Assembly: GCA_007695225.1 (NCBI GenBank) | Contig: REED01000145.1 | Coordinates: 1 to 64,000, forward strand | Reading direction: 5' to 3' | Origin: Gemmatimonadales bacterium | GTDB lineage: Bacteria > Gemmatimonadota > Gemmatimonadetes > Longimicrobiales > Gaopeijiaceae | Length of the DNA stretch: 64,000 bases | In this document: positions 39,970-49,272 of the stretch, one piece after another | Numbering within the stretch: position 1 is the stretch's first letter | Layout: the number at the start of each line of letters is the position of its first letter | Program-made: the position numbers and the translations under genes | The notes under the pieces: model-generated | Seen by the model: only the letters and a program-made list of their open reading frames with translations | The model's database searches: none | Told to the model about the DNA's origin: nothing

Positions 39970-40199
39970 GGCATTCTCCGGAGAAAGCGGAAACGTGGGG
40001 ACGATGGGTCTCAGCCAGGGGAAGGGGGGCACCCTCCTTCCGCACCTCTCCCGCTCCGGGAGCCCGTCCGCCTGGGCATCCCCGGGGGTGCCGACAGGCC
40101 CGTCAATCTAGATCGGGAAGAGCCTCGGAGTAAGTCAATGTGGCTCCCCGGAGCTCGGACGAAGCATCCGGCCCCGGAGGAAAGAGGGACCTACACCTG

Positions 40200-41327
40200 T
40201 CAGGAAGAGGCGCCTTCCTCCACCACCCGTGCCAGCCCCTCCACCGCCTCCGGGGAATGGGCTGGAAAGTTGGCGATGCGCACGAGCTGTTCCTTCAGGG
40301 GTCCGTACCCGGAACTCACCTCGAATCTCCGGGCCTGGAGACGCGTCCTCTCCCGGGTCCCTCCATCCTCTCCGGGAACACGGAAGACCAGGACGGTCCG
40401 GGAGCGATCCTCTTCCCGGGTGGGAAAGGGGGCCCAGCCGGCCCGGGAGGCGGCCTGGTGGATCCGCTCCGCCGAGGCTTGGGCGTCATGCCGCAACGCG
40501 TCGAGCCCCCGCTCCAGGAACGCCCGGGCCACATCGCCCAGGAGACGGATCCCCAGCATGTTGGGGGTGGGGCCCGTCTCGTCCCGGTCCGCCGCTGCGG
40601 CCAGCGCCGGGATGTGCATGTAGCCCCCCACCGGAACCCCCGATCGCTGCCGCTCCCGGACCCGCTCCACCAGCCGGGGGGAAACCACCAGGACGCCCAG
40701 CCCCGCCGGGAGGCCGAAGAGCTTCTGGACCGAGAAGAAGGCGCCATCCACCGCCGAGAGATCCAGGGGGGCGGTGGGAGCGGCGGTGACCGTGTCCACC
40801 ACCGTGAGGTGGCGGGGGTGACGTCGAGCCAGGTCTGCGATCCCCCGGGGGTCCAGCGCCACTCCGGTGGAGGTCTCGTTCTGGGTCACCGCCAGGAGGT
40901 CGAAGCGCTCCGGAACCGTGACGTCGGAGAGCCGGAACCCCTCGCCCCCCTCCACCTCCAGCCCGTCCGCCCCACCCCCGAGATTCGCGGAAACCGCCTG
41001 GAATCGCCTGGAAAAGGCGCCGTTCACCAGGTGGAAGGAGCGGCGGGAGGCAGGACCTCCCCCTCCCACCAGCCCCTGGGCCAGCCGCTCCATGGCCTCG
41101 GTGGCCGAGCCCAGGAAGAGGACACGGTGGTCCCGGGGAATCTCCAGCACCGCGCGCAACGCCTCGACGGTCCCCCCCACCTCCCGTCGGAAGGCGTCGC
41201 TCCGGTGACTCCAGGAGGGAAGCCCCTCGGCCAACGCCTGCCGGATGCCCTCGGGCACCACGGGGTGAAGTTGGGAGGGGCCCACACCGAAGTACCACCG
41301 GCCCGGGAGTCCCTCCACCGGCTCCAT
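40200..41327 (-). CDS. serC: Phosphoserine aminotransferase
   Basis: A 375-aa class V PLP aminotransferase catalysing step two of serine synthesis, 3-phosphohydroxypyruvate to phosphoserine. It begins with the phosphate loop FGVGPSQLHPVV, has the substrate-binding WSHRS, the cofactor Asp in LTVVDTVTAAPT, and the Schiff-base Lys in GAFFSVQKLFGLP. The form is closer to the archaeal/actinobacterial SerC type than to E. coli SerC. Its ATG overlaps the serA stop by one base, so the two are translationally coupled. The position after serB and serA supports the pathway call. Confidence 0.9.
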   Translation of the reverse strand: MEPVEGLPGRWYFGVGPSQLHPVVPEGIRQALAEGLPSWSHRSDAFRREVGGTVEALRAVLEIPRDHRVLFLGSATEAMERLAQGLVGGGGPASRRSFHLVNGAFSRRFQAVSANLGGGADGLEVEGGEGFRLSDVTVPERFDLLAVTQNETSTGVALDPRGIADLARRHPRHLTVVDTVTAAPTAPLDLSAVDGAFFSVQKLFGLPAGLGVLVVSPRLVERVRERQRSGVPVGGYMHIPALAAAADRDETGPTPNMLGIRLLGDVARAFLERGLDALRHDAQASAERIHQAASRAGWAPFPTREEDRSRTVLVFRVPGEDGGTRERTRLQARRFEVSSGYGPLKEQLVRIANFPAHSPEAVEGLARVVEEGASS

Positions 41328-42556
41328 CAGTAGAGGACCCGGACCCGGATCGTCCCGGGGATCTGGTGGAGCTCCGACACCACCTCCTCGTCATAGTCCC
41401 GCCCGATGTCGGTGATGACGTAGCCGATGTCCTCGCTGGTCTTCAGGTACTGGCCGGTGATGTTCAGGCCCCGCTCCGCCATGGTCCGGTTCAGGCGAGC
41501 CAGGATCCCCGGCTCGTTCCGGTGGACATGGACCACTCGGTGCGACTCCCGGAACTCGGGAAGCTGGAGGTTCGGAAAGTTCACCGAAAGCGTGGTGGTC
41601 CCCTTCTCGAGAAAATCCAGGAGCTTCTCAGGCACGAAGGTGCCGATGTTCTCCTGGGCCTCCTGGGTGCTCCCCCCGATGTGGGGGGTGAGGATGACGT
41701 TGGGAAGACCGCGGAGGGGAGACTCGAAGGCGCTCCCATCCTCCTTGGGCTCGGTGGGGAAGACATCGATGGCGGCCCCCTTCAGGTGTCCCGACTCCAG
41801 CACGGCCCGGAGGGCCTCCAGGTCCACAACGAAGCCCCGGCTGAGGTTGATGAAGACGGCGCCAGGCTTCATCCGGGCCAGCTCATGGGCTCCGATGATC
41901 CCCTCGTTCCCGGGGCTCCCATCCACGTGGACCGTCACCACGTCAGAGGTCTCAAGGAGCTCGTCCAGCGACCGGCAGATCCGGGCATTCCCCAGGGCCA
42001 GCTTCTCGGAGATGTCGTAGTAGTGCACCTCCATCCCCAACCCCTCCGCCAGGACCGAGAGCTGGGCCCCGATGTTCCCGTACCCCACGATCCCCAGGCG
42101 CTTCCCCCGGAGCTCCCGGGCGCCGGGGCTGCTCTTCTCCCAGACCCCCCGGTGAAGGAGGGTGTTCTTCCGGGGAATGTCCCGGATGAGGAGGATCATC
42201 GCCCCCAGCGCCATCTCCACCACGCTCCGGGTGTTGGCGAAGGGAGCGTTGAACACCGCCACCCCCCGCTCGGAGCACGCCTTCAGGTCGATCTGGTTCG
42301 TCCCGATGCAGAAGGCGCCGATGGCGCTCAGTCCGGAGGTGCTCTCCATGACCTTCCGGGTGAGCTGCGTCTTGGACCGGATTCCGAGGATGGTCACCCC
42401 CTGGAGGCGGACGATGAGCTCCTCCTCGGAAAGGCTCGATGCCACCTCGTCCACATGGTAACCGGCCTTCCGGAAGCGTTCCGCTGCAGCGGGGTGGATG
42501 CGCTCCAGGAGGAGGACGCGGGCCGAGGGATCGGGGGAGCGTTGGACGGGGATCAA
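41327..42556 (-). CDS. serA: D-3-phosphoglycerate dehydrogenase
   Basis: A 409-aa NAD-dependent dehydrogenase that opens serine synthesis. The N-terminal half holds the substrate domain with FCIGTNQIDLKACSERG. The nucleotide-binding motif is KRLGIVGYGNIGAQL, the catalytic Arg is in FINLSRGFVVD, and the His in ILTPHIGGST. Residues about 330-409 are an ACT domain (VHVHRNEPGILARLNRTMAE), the serine feedback site. Length equals the E. coli type. The start is TTG at 42556; no better start is near. It lies between serB upstream and serC downstream in one operon. Confidence 0.95.
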   Translation of the reverse strand: MIPVQRSPDPSARVLLLERIHPAAAERFRKAGYHVDEVASSLSEEELIVRLQGVTILGIRSKTQLTRKVMESTSGLSAIGAFCIGTNQIDLKACSERGVAVFNAPFANTRSVVEMALGAMILLIRDIPRKNTLLHRGVWEKSSPGARELRGKRLGIVGYGNIGAQLSVLAEGLGMEVHYYDISEKLALGNARICRSLDELLETSDVVTVHVDGSPGNEGIIGAHELARMKPGAVFINLSRGFVVDLEALRAVLESGHLKGAAIDVFPTEPKEDGSAFESPLRGLPNVILTPHIGGSTQEAQENIGTFVPEKLLDFLEKGTTTLSVNFPNLQLPEFRESHRVVHVHRNEPGILARLNRTMAERGLNITGQYLKTSEDIGYVITDIGRDYDEEVVSELHQIPGTIRVRVLY

Positions 42557-42584
42557 GGGAGTGCCTTGTAGAGGAGGTTGAGGA

Positions 42585-43259
42585 TCAACTGTGATTGGAA
42601 AGGAGCTCCAGGAGCTCCTCCATGGAGTGAACCACCTGGTCGGCCCGGGAGGTAACCGAAGAACGGGTGCGATTCTCCGCGAAGGCCACGAAGGTGGAGA
42701 CCAGTCCGAGCTCCCTCACCTCCAGATCCGTGGCTCCATCCCCCACCATCCAGGTCTTCGCCGGATCCAGGCCCATTTCCTCTACGGCAAGGGGCTTTCC
42801 GCCTCGGGCCAGCGGCGTCTCCGGATCCAGACCCAGAACCGCGCCATCGGCAGCGTACCGGAACCGATGGGCGTGAATCCGGGACGGCGGGATCCCCAGC
42901 GTCGTCGCCGCGGGCTCGATGAGTTCCCGGAACCCCCCGGACAGGACGTGGATCCCATGCCTCTCAGCCCGCTCCCGAAAGAACCCCCGGTTCCGCTCCA
43001 CCGATGGCGAGAGGCGGGAAGCCAATTCCGCACCCACTTCCTCCACCAGGGACCGATGGGCCACGAGGTGTTCCAGTCTTCGGGCCAGGGAATCCTCGAA
43101 ACGCAGCTCGCCGGCCATCCCCTGATCGGTGAGTTCCTGGAAGGCCCTGACCCGTTCCTCCCGATCCGGTGCATCCCGGAGGGAGCGCTGGAAGAGGATG
43201 TCGAGCCCCTCGTCCTGAATGAGGGTGGAATCGAAGTCGAAGAGTAGGACCGGGCTCAT
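42585..43259 (-). CDS. serB: Phosphoserine phosphatase, HAD family
   Basis: A 224-aa HAD hydrolase, the last step of serine synthesis. The nucleophile motif is LLFDFDSTLIQDEG (the first Asp attacks phosphate), motif II is HVLSGGFRELI, the Lys is in GGKPLAVEEM, and the metal motif is WMVGDGATDLEV. These match SerB more than other HAD enzymes. It is the first gene of the operon serB-serA-serC, 28 bp before serA. The promoter should lie in the 194-bp divergent region shared with prmA. Confidence 0.9.
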   Translation of the reverse strand: MSPVLLFDFDSTLIQDEGLDILFQRSLRDAPDREERVRAFQELTDQGMAGELRFEDSLARRLEHLVAHRSLVEEVGAELASRLSPSVERNRGFFRERAERHGIHVLSGGFRELIEPAATTLGIPPSRIHAHRFRYAADGAVLGLDPETPLARGGKPLAVEEMGLDPAKTWMVGDGATDLEVRELGLVSTFVAFAENRTRSSVTSRADQVVHSMEELLELLSNHS

Positions 43260-43453
43260 GGGATCGGACGTCTGTCACCCGGTCAGCACCGGGGTTCGGG
43301 GATGGCCCGACACTACGGGAATCCGCCGGAGGATAGGATGGAATTGGGCCGTTGAAGACCCTTACCTAAACAGGTTCGGAGGTCCGGGTCCAGTCTCCCC
43401 TCGCCAGTGTGTGCTTCAGGGACCCTCCCTGCATCGAATCGGTACGGTTTGGA

Positions 43454-44461
43454 ATGGCGAAAGATCCTGGACCGGAGCCAGGGGCGGAGGCCACCGGCCC
43501 TCCGCCTCCACCTCCCCGATGGTGTGTCCTCTTCGTGGACCTTCCACCCCATGGGGAGGAATATCTCCTGGTGGAGACCCTCCGGCGGCTTGGGGCCCGG
43601 TCGGTGGAGCGGAGGGGGGAACAGGCCCGGGCCCTCTTCCCTGATCCCGGGGAGATCGGACACTTCCTGGAGGAGGTAAGGGCAGCCCTTCGTGCCTCCA
43701 TCCCTTCCACCGGATCCTCCCGTTCCCCTGGCCGCTCCCTGAGTTGGGCCTGGGAATCCCATGCCGACTGGACCCGGAGATGGCGCGAGGCCCATCCCCC
43801 TCGCCTGGTGGGACGGCGGTTTCGGGTGATGGCCGTGGGGGCGGAGGACAAAGGCCAGGCCGAGGGGGCTGGAGAGGCGGTGGATGGCAGGAAGGCGGCG
43901 GGTGGGGCGCCCCGCATCCCCCTCCTCCTGACTCCGGGCGTGGGATTCGGCACCGGGGAGCACCCCACCACCCGGGCCTGCATGACTCTCCTGGAGGACC
44001 AGGTGAGGCCCGGGAATCGGATCGCCGACGTGGGCTCCGGATCGGGGATCCTGGCGGTGGCCGCTGCACTGCTGAGCGCCACGTCCGTGGAAGCCTTCGA
44101 GCTGGATCCCGCCGCCGCAGCGTCGGCCCGTGTGAACGCGAGGGTGAATCGTGTGGGGGACAGGGTGACGGTCCAGGCCCTCAGGGTGGAGGCGGACACG
44201 CCACTGTCAGGGGCGCCCTTCCACGGGATCGTGGCCAATCTGGAGTCCCCCCTTCTCCTCCCCCTCCTTTCCACCCTGATCGGAGCGCTCCATTCCGGGG
44301 GGTGGCTCATGACCTCGGGAACCCTGGCCTCGGAACGGGACCGTCTCATCCAACAATGCGCGGCCCTGGGACTTGGGCTCCGCACCAGTTTGTGGGAGGA
44401 GGGCTGGTGGAGCGCCGTCTTCTCGCACCTCCGGGAACGGGGGGCGACGGACGGGGGTTGA
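43454..44461 (+). CDS. prmA: Ribosomal protein L11 methyltransferase
   Basis: A 335-aa SAM-dependent methyltransferase. The PrmA signature is clear: LTPGVGFGTGEHPTTRACM (near residue 165), then motif I IADVGSGSGILAVAAALL, and the substrate motif at VANLESPLL, where most PrmA have NIL. The N-terminal substrate-recognition domain (CVLFVDLPPHGEEYLLVETL) is present. It trimethylates L11. The N-terminus is uncertain: I prefer ATG 43454, although the frame is open from 43409. A copy of the gene-end repeat lies 60 bp after the stop. Confidence 0.88.
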   Translation: MAKDPGPEPGAEATGPPPPPPRWCVLFVDLPPHGEEYLLVETLRRLGARSVERRGEQARALFPDPGEIGHFLEEVRAALRASIPSTGSSRSPGRSLSWAWESHADWTRRWREAHPPRLVGRRFRVMAVGAEDKGQAEGAGEAVDGRKAAGGAPRIPLLLTPGVGFGTGEHPTTRACMTLLEDQVRPGNRIADVGSGSGILAVAAALLSATSVEAFELDPAAAASARVNARVNRVGDRVTVQALRVEADTPLSGAPFHGIVANLESPLLLPLLSTLIGALHSGGWLMTSGTLASERDRLIQQCAALGLGLRTSLWEEGWWSAVFSHLRERGATDGG

Positions 44462-44520
44462 AACCGGGCCGGGACTCTCGCATCTGCGGCCTTCGCCCTA
44501 TGTTCTCCGAGGGCGTCCTG

Positions 44521-44547
44521 GAAGCCCGTTGAAGAAGTAGGTGGGCC
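44521..44547 (+). repeat. Dispersed repeat between prmA and kinase gene
   Basis: GAAGCCCGTTGAAGAAGTAG followed by GTGGGCC is a copy of the repeat seen at csoR and the metalloprotease. It differs by two substitutions in the first 20 bases. It is 60 bp after prmA and 81 bp before the kinase ATG. Confidence 0.85.
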
Positions 44548-44627
44548 ACGGGAAGAGGGTTTGCGCGCCCCGTGCACCTCGGTTCCCGTTGCGTCTCGAC
44601 GTCATATCCCGCATCGCCACGGTTCGA

Positions 44628-46505
44628 ATGTCCGCTGAAGCGCCCCAGGAACTCCCCGAGATCCCCGAGCTGGAGGGTGACTACGAGCTCATCCGGGAGT
44701 TGGGCCGGGGGGGAACGGCAGTGGTGTACCTGGCCCGGGAACGGGATGTGGAGCGCTACGTGGCCATCAAGCTCATGCACCCCGGATACCTGCAGGACGA
44801 AGACGCAGTGGCCAGGCTCATGCGTGAGGCCCGGACGGTGGCTCGGCTCCAGCACCCGAACATCGTCATGCTCCTGGGGGTGCGACGCCTGGGGGAGCGG
44901 GGGTATGCCCTGATCCTGCAGTACGTTCCAGGCACCACCGTGAAGGAGCGCATTCGACAGGACGGCCCCCTCCCCATTCCCATGGCGGAACGGATCCTCA
45001 CCGACCTGGGAAGCGCCCTCCAGTACGCCCATCGCCACCGCATCGTCCACCGGGACATCAAGCCCGAGAACGTATTCCTGGACGCGGACACGGGGGTGTC
45101 CCGACTGGCGGATTTCGGCATCGCCCGAATCTGGGACACCGACTCGGGCCTCACCCTTCCGGGGACAGCCATCGGCACCCCCACATACATGTCGCCGGAG
45201 CAGGTAGACGGACGGAATCTGGACGGGCGAAGCGATCTCTACAGCGTGGGGCTGGTGGCGTGGGAGATGCTGACCGGGCAGCCGCCCTGGGCCGGCGAGA
45301 CCCTCTACAAGATCGTCTACAAGCAGAAGCACGAGGAACTCCCCCTGTTGGAGGAGTTGCGTCCCGAGGTTCCCCACTACATCCGGGTGGCCATCGAGAA
45401 GGCGCTGAAGAAGAACCCCAATGACCGCTGGCGGGATGCCGGCGAATTCCTGGCCGCACTGCAGAACCCCTACGCCCACCTGGCTCGACCCACGGCAAAG
45501 GGAAGGCTACCGCCCGGCCCCTCTCCCCTGGGACCCGTCAGCGATGCGGCTCTGGAGGATGCGAAGACCATCCTCTTCAATCGGGAAGCGATGGAGCGGG
45601 CGGGTCGCAAGGATCCCGGTGTAGACGAGGACGGAGGTGCCAGGAGTCGGGGGGCCTCTCCACCTCCACCCCGGCCGGCCACCGTACGGGGGAGCAGCGG
45701 GGCGCAGGCGCCCAGCTGGCTCGTGGCCGTGGAGCAGGGCGTGGTTGACCGGGCCGATTCGGGGAGACAGCTCCATCTCGCCGGTGGCGCGACCAGGGCC
45801 GAGACAGGCGCCACCTCGAACTGGCTGTTGGGAAAGAGTCCCTTGGGCAAGAGGGCGCGCGGGGAGGGAGCCTCGCAGGCGAGAGGCTCCCACGTCGATC
45901 GCCTGCTTCTTGGACTCCGCCGGCGTCCGGGCCGGACCCTGGCAGCCTTCCTGGCCGTCTCGGGCGCCGCCGTGCTCCTCTTCCTGCTCCTCTCCTGGGC
46001 CCGCCCTTCCGCCCTCCCCAGTGGGAGTGAATCCGACGGGCCCCCTCGGTCCCCCTTCACCGAAGCCTTTTCCCCGGCGACGGAAGGCGAAGCCGTGCCC
46101 TCCGTCCCCGACCTCCCCGGGGCACCGGAAGAGGCGGGCTCTCCGTCCCCCTCGACCACCACCCCCTCCCCTCCATCCGCACCTGCCGCCATCGAGGATG
46201 AGGCGGATGGGGCCCGACGGGGTGTGGCCGGAACCACCCTCCCGGAGCGGGTCGTGGTCCGGGTGGTGGATGGAAGTGGCGACGGGCTGGGTGGAGTGGA
46301 TGTCCGGTGGGAGATCCTGTCGGGTGGTGGGGCACTGGAGCGGGCGGCAGGACGAACCGGACCCCAGGGGACGGCGTCCAACGCCTGGACTCTGGGAGGC
46401 GCCGCAGGGGTTCAGGCGTTGCGGGTCCGGGTGGTGGGTTCCACGTCGGAAGCCGGAAGCGTCGACGCCATCGTCACCGCCGAGGCGGCTCCGCCCCCTG
46501 ATTGA
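44628..46505 (+). CDS. Membrane Ser/Thr protein kinase with extracytoplasmic Ig-like domain
   Basis: A 625-aa PknB-type kinase. The cytoplasmic catalytic domain (residues about 18-285) is complete: GRGGTAVVYLA glycine loop, K48 in VAIKLM, catalytic D143 in HRDIKPEN, DFGIAR, and GTPTYMSPEQV. A linker of about 150 low-complexity residues leads to one membrane helix (about 437-460), then a Ser/Pro-rich spacer. A final domain of about 75 residues (VVRVVDGSGDGLGGVDVRWE, then ALRVRVVGS) resembles bacterial Ig-like (Big_1) domains instead of the PASTA domains of classic PknB. It probably senses an envelope ligand. Confidence 0.9.
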   Translation: MSAEAPQELPEIPELEGDYELIRELGRGGTAVVYLARERDVERYVAIKLMHPGYLQDEDAVARLMREARTVARLQHPNIVMLLGVRRLGERGYALILQYVPGTTVKERIRQDGPLPIPMAERILTDLGSALQYAHRHRIVHRDIKPENVFLDADTGVSRLADFGIARIWDTDSGLTLPGTAIGTPTYMSPEQVDGRNLDGRSDLYSVGLVAWEMLTGQPPWAGETLYKIVYKQKHEELPLLEELRPEVPHYIRVAIEKALKKNPNDRWRDAGEFLAALQNPYAHLARPTAKGRLPPGPSPLGPVSDAALEDAKTILFNREAMERAGRKDPGVDEDGGARSRGASPPPPRPATVRGSSGAQAPSWLVAVEQGVVDRADSGRQLHLAGGATRAETGATSNWLLGKSPLGKRARGEGASQARGSHVDRLLLGLRRRPGRTLAAFLAVSGAAVLLFLLLSWARPSALPSGSESDGPPRSPFTEAFSPATEGEAVPSVPDLPGAPEEAGSPSPSTTTPSPPSAPAAIEDEADGARRGVAGTTLPERVVVRVVDGSGDGLGGVDVRWEILSGGGALERAAGRTGPQGTASNAWTLGGAAGVQALRVRVVGSTSEAGSVDAIVTAEAAPPPD

Positions 46506-46522
46506 ATCAGGCTCCTACAAAA

Positions 46523-46552
46523 CCGCCCCCCCGGCTGGAGCCGGGGGGGCGG
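46523..46552. terminator. Bidirectional terminator between kinase and csp
   Basis: CCGCCCCCCCGGCT pairs perfectly with AGCCGGGGGGGCGG (14 bp) around GG. On the minus strand it is followed by TTTTG, which suits the convergent cold-shock gene. On the plus strand it follows the kinase stop by 17 bp. Confidence 0.85.
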
Positions 46553-46580
46553 CGGAATTCCCCTGCTGGGGAGTTCGAAC

Positions 46581-46787
46581 TCAGAGACGACTGACGTTCT
46601 CTGCGGCCGGACCCTTCGGGCCCTGAACCACCTCGAACTCCACCCGGTCGCCCTCGTTCAACGACTTGAATCCCTCACCCTGGATTGCGGAGTGATGGAC
46701 GAAGCAGTCCTTGCTCCCATCCTCCGGGGTGATGAATCCGAAGCCCTTGTCATCGTTGAACCACTTCACGGTGCCGGTGATACGCAT
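46581..46787 (-). CDS. Cold-shock domain protein
   Basis: A 68-aa CspA-type protein that binds single-stranded RNA and DNA and melts RNA structure. Both RNP motifs are intact: GFGFITP (RNP1, K-G-F-G-F-I) and CFVHHSAI (RNP2). The start is [15 protein letters not shown] after MRI, and the end [14 protein letters not shown] is typical. It starts at the ATG at 46787. The untranslated stretch up to 47052 contains AT-richer promoter-like sequence shared with the divergent methyltransferase; a long structured 5' leader, as in other csp genes, is possible. Confidence 0.95.
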   Translation of the reverse strand: MRITGTVKWFNDDKGFGFITPEDGSKDCFVHHSAIQGEGFKSLNEGDRVEFEVVQGPKGPAAENVSRL

Positions 46788-47052
46788 GTGCCGGTACTCC
46801 CTATGCTGATCTGGTGCGCTCGGGGCCCGGTATCTCCGTACCACTCGATCTCACCTTTGCTGAACGACGATCCACCCAACCTGGACTGTGTCCGGATGGA
46901 TGAACCTATTGTCAGAATCGCAACAACAAGGCGGTTTCGCAAGGGTTACGTACCTATTCGGCAGGCTGTATCGTGGGCCACGTGCTCGGTTGCATGAGCT
47001 GGGTACACGGCGACAGAATCCTCCCCCCCCTTTTCCCACGGCCCCGGGCTCC

Positions 47053-47673
47053 ATGCCGCCAGCGCTCTTCCGCAATCTTGACCTGGATGGATCCACCTTC
47101 CGCCAACTCAACCTGGACCATCCCCAGGTGGAGGCCCGCATCCTTGAGGAGATGTCCTCGGGGGTGAAGGTGTATTACGACCGGGATTGGCCCTTCACCC
47201 GTAAGTTCTGCCGCTTCCTCCTGGCCCACCCGGAGCTCCTGCTCCATCGTCGGGTCCTTGTGGCAGGGGCGGGACTTGGAATGGAAACGGTGGTCGCGGG
47301 GCGGCTTGCCGAGCGGCTGTGGATCAACGATATGGCTCCTGCAGCGCTGGAACTCCAGCAACTCCAGCTCCAGGAGAACGGCATCATCGGGGTGGAGAAC
47401 CTGGACGGATCCTTCGGAGACCTGGAACTCCCCCCGTCGGTGGATCTGGTCATGGGGTGTTTCGTCGTCTATGATCAGGAGACCGCTACCGCCATGGAGT
47501 CCCTCCTGCGCCACACCCATGACCGGGGGGTGCCCGCCCTCCTGGCCGACCTGGACATCGGCGGGCACTTCTCCCGAATCCTGGATCGGTGCGATGGCCC
47601 GGTCCGCGACATCGGCGTCGGGACCGAATCCCTTTCCGGCGGGGCACCCATCCGCGTGGTCCAGGTGGGGTGA
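47053..47673 (+). CDS. Class I SAM-dependent protein methyltransferase-like protein
   Basis: A 206-aa Rossmann methyltransferase. The sequence KVYYDRDWPFTRKFCRFLL before motif I, RVLVAGAGLGMETVVAGRLA as motif I, WINDMAPAALELQQLQ as the acidic motif, and VDLVMGCFVVYDQE in place of the usual D-x-V-x-x-x-D match the METTL20/ETFBKMT and Methyltransf_16 group, which modifies lysines in electron-transfer flavoprotein beta or other proteins. The start ATG is at 47053; the frame is open back to 46888. The substrate is not determined. Confidence 0.7.
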   Translation: MPPALFRNLDLDGSTFRQLNLDHPQVEARILEEMSSGVKVYYDRDWPFTRKFCRFLLAHPELLLHRRVLVAGAGLGMETVVAGRLAERLWINDMAPAALELQQLQLQENGIIGVENLDGSFGDLELPPSVDLVMGCFVVYDQETATAMESLLRHTHDRGVPALLADLDIGGHFSRILDRCDGPVRDIGVGTESLSGGAPIRVVQVG

Positions 47674-47724
47674 CCGGTCTCAGCGCTCCCCCGGCAGCAT
47701 TCTCCCGGCGGACCCCTTCCCTCG

Positions 47725-49092
47725 TCAGGCAGGCGCTCGGTCCTCCGCCTTCTTCGATGGCGGCCGGTCAGCTGCGGAAGGCTTCCGCAGAGGGCGGGCC
47801 CGCTCCCGGGCCCGGTCCAGAAGGTCCCGGACCCCACCCGCCCAGGCCTCGGAGAAACGGGCCCGGTCCCGCATCCACAGCTCGACGCTCCGGATCGAGC
47901 CCGAGATCCCGGCCATCTCGTCGGCTACCGCCGCCACCAGGATATGGGGGGCCAAGGGAAGCCCGGCCAGCTCCTCCGGCGGCACCTCGGCCTCGAATCG
48001 ACGGGTGAGGAGATGGATGCTCTCCCGATCCAGGATCCGGAGCCGTTCCTCTCGGAAAACCCTCGCCACTCCTAGCAGGACGCCGTAGCCTTCGGCCCGC
48101 TCCGGCCGCACGGCCACCAACTCCCGGTGAAGTTCCTCCAGGTGAAGTTCCAGGAGCCACCGGGGCATCCCCCGGGTCGCCAGGAAGCGCCCCAGCCATC
48201 GGAGCTGGTGCTCCGCCACGGCTCCTGATTCCCCGGCCAGCGTCACGATCCAGGCACTGTCGCTGCGGGTGAAGCGCCGTCCCCGGGAGCCATACCGACG
48301 TTCATAGTAGGGAAATCGCGCCCAGGAGGCGGCCCCCGCCCGAAGGGCGGCCTGGATCTCCCTGGGATCCTGAGGGATCCGGTGGGTCCCAGCCTCCCGG
48401 TTCAGGACCGGGGTCAGGAGCCCGGAGCCCGGAGGAAATTCCGGCTCCAGGGCCTGGAAGATCTCCATTATGGCACGGAATGCCTCCCGAGCCCCTTCCA
48501 GCACCGATTCCTCCGCCTCCTCCCCCGCTACTCCCGTCTCCATCCGGCGGGCGAAGCGCTTCCAGCGATCCCGGGCGGGCTTCTCACCCCCACCGGACAG
48601 GAAGGCCAGCCCCCCCCCTTCCCCCAGTCCCAGGGCCTCTCCCACAGGCTTCCGCAGGGTCAGCCCTCCCATGGCCGCTCCCTGCAGTACGTAGAGCCAG
48701 CCAAGGAGCGTCAGCGGGTCCCCCCGAGCCCGGATGCGAGCCTCCTCGCCCGCAAGGATGGCCATGAGCTCCCCCCGCCCCACCGGCGCATAGCCTGCGG
48801 GATCCAGACGGCCCAGATCCTTCCGGAGGGCTGGTAGGCGTGCCAGGTCCCGCCCCCACACCTGTTCGACCACAGGATCCCGGCATCCCGCCAGGGTCCC
48901 CTCCAGCGCTTCGTGGAGAAAGGCCATGGCCCGGAGGAATTCGCAGTAGGAAAGCGGGGTCACCCCTCCGGCACGGAGGGTCTTGCTGAAGGGGAGAGAC
49001 TCCAGGCTGACATGCGCGCCCCGGGTCGCCTGGCGAAGGCGGTCCATGATCCCAGCCTGCGGCTGGGAGTCGGGGGCGCGTGGGTGGTTCAT
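47725..49092 (-). CDS. Heme-oxygenase-like protein fused to a second helical domain
   Basis: A 455-aa protein. Residues about 15-200 resemble bacterial heme oxygenase: LRQATRGAHVSLESLPF with the proximal heme ligand H27, and LGWLYVLQGAAMGGLTL, equivalent to the glycine-rich distal helix. Heme oxygenase opens heme to biliverdin, CO and Fe(II). Residues about 250-430 are an additional alpha-helical domain (RYGSRGRRFTRSDSAWIVTL, LATRGMPRWLLELHLEEL) of unknown function. No bacteriophytochrome lies next to it. The start is the ATG at 49092; a TTG at 49098 is also in frame. The C-terminus is basic and disordered. Confidence 0.75.
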   Translation of the reverse strand: MNHPRAPDSQPQAGIMDRLRQATRGAHVSLESLPFSKTLRAGGVTPLSYCEFLRAMAFLHEALEGTLAGCRDPVVEQVWGRDLARLPALRKDLGRLDPAGYAPVGRGELMAILAGEEARIRARGDPLTLLGWLYVLQGAAMGGLTLRKPVGEALGLGEGGGLAFLSGGGEKPARDRWKRFARRMETGVAGEEAEESVLEGAREAFRAIMEIFQALEPEFPPGSGLLTPVLNREAGTHRIPQDPREIQAALRAGAASWARFPYYERRYGSRGRRFTRSDSAWIVTLAGESGAVAEHQLRWLGRFLATRGMPRWLLELHLEELHRELVAVRPERAEGYGVLLGVARVFREERLRILDRESIHLLTRRFEAEVPPEELAGLPLAPHILVAAVADEMAGISGSIRSVELWMRDRARFSEAWAGGVRDLLDRARERARPLRKPSAADRPPSKKAEDRAPA

Positions 49093-49272
49093 GACCAAAG
49101 CCGTGGGGTGCGGAGACTGTGCGGGGTCGCCGTGATCCTGGTCAGAACTCCTAATCTCCAGAGGCCGTTCGCGACAGGGGGGCGCTCCTGCGGCCGCCCC
49201 GTCAGGGCCCGGCAGCTCGGGCGGACACGTCGAGTTCCTGAACCCTGCCTCTCACACCGCCTCGATGCTGCT

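Noticed and set aside
46563-46585. tRNA-like GTTCGAACTC
   Set aside because: It resembles a T-arm, but no acceptor or anticodon arm is present and it covers the csp stop region.
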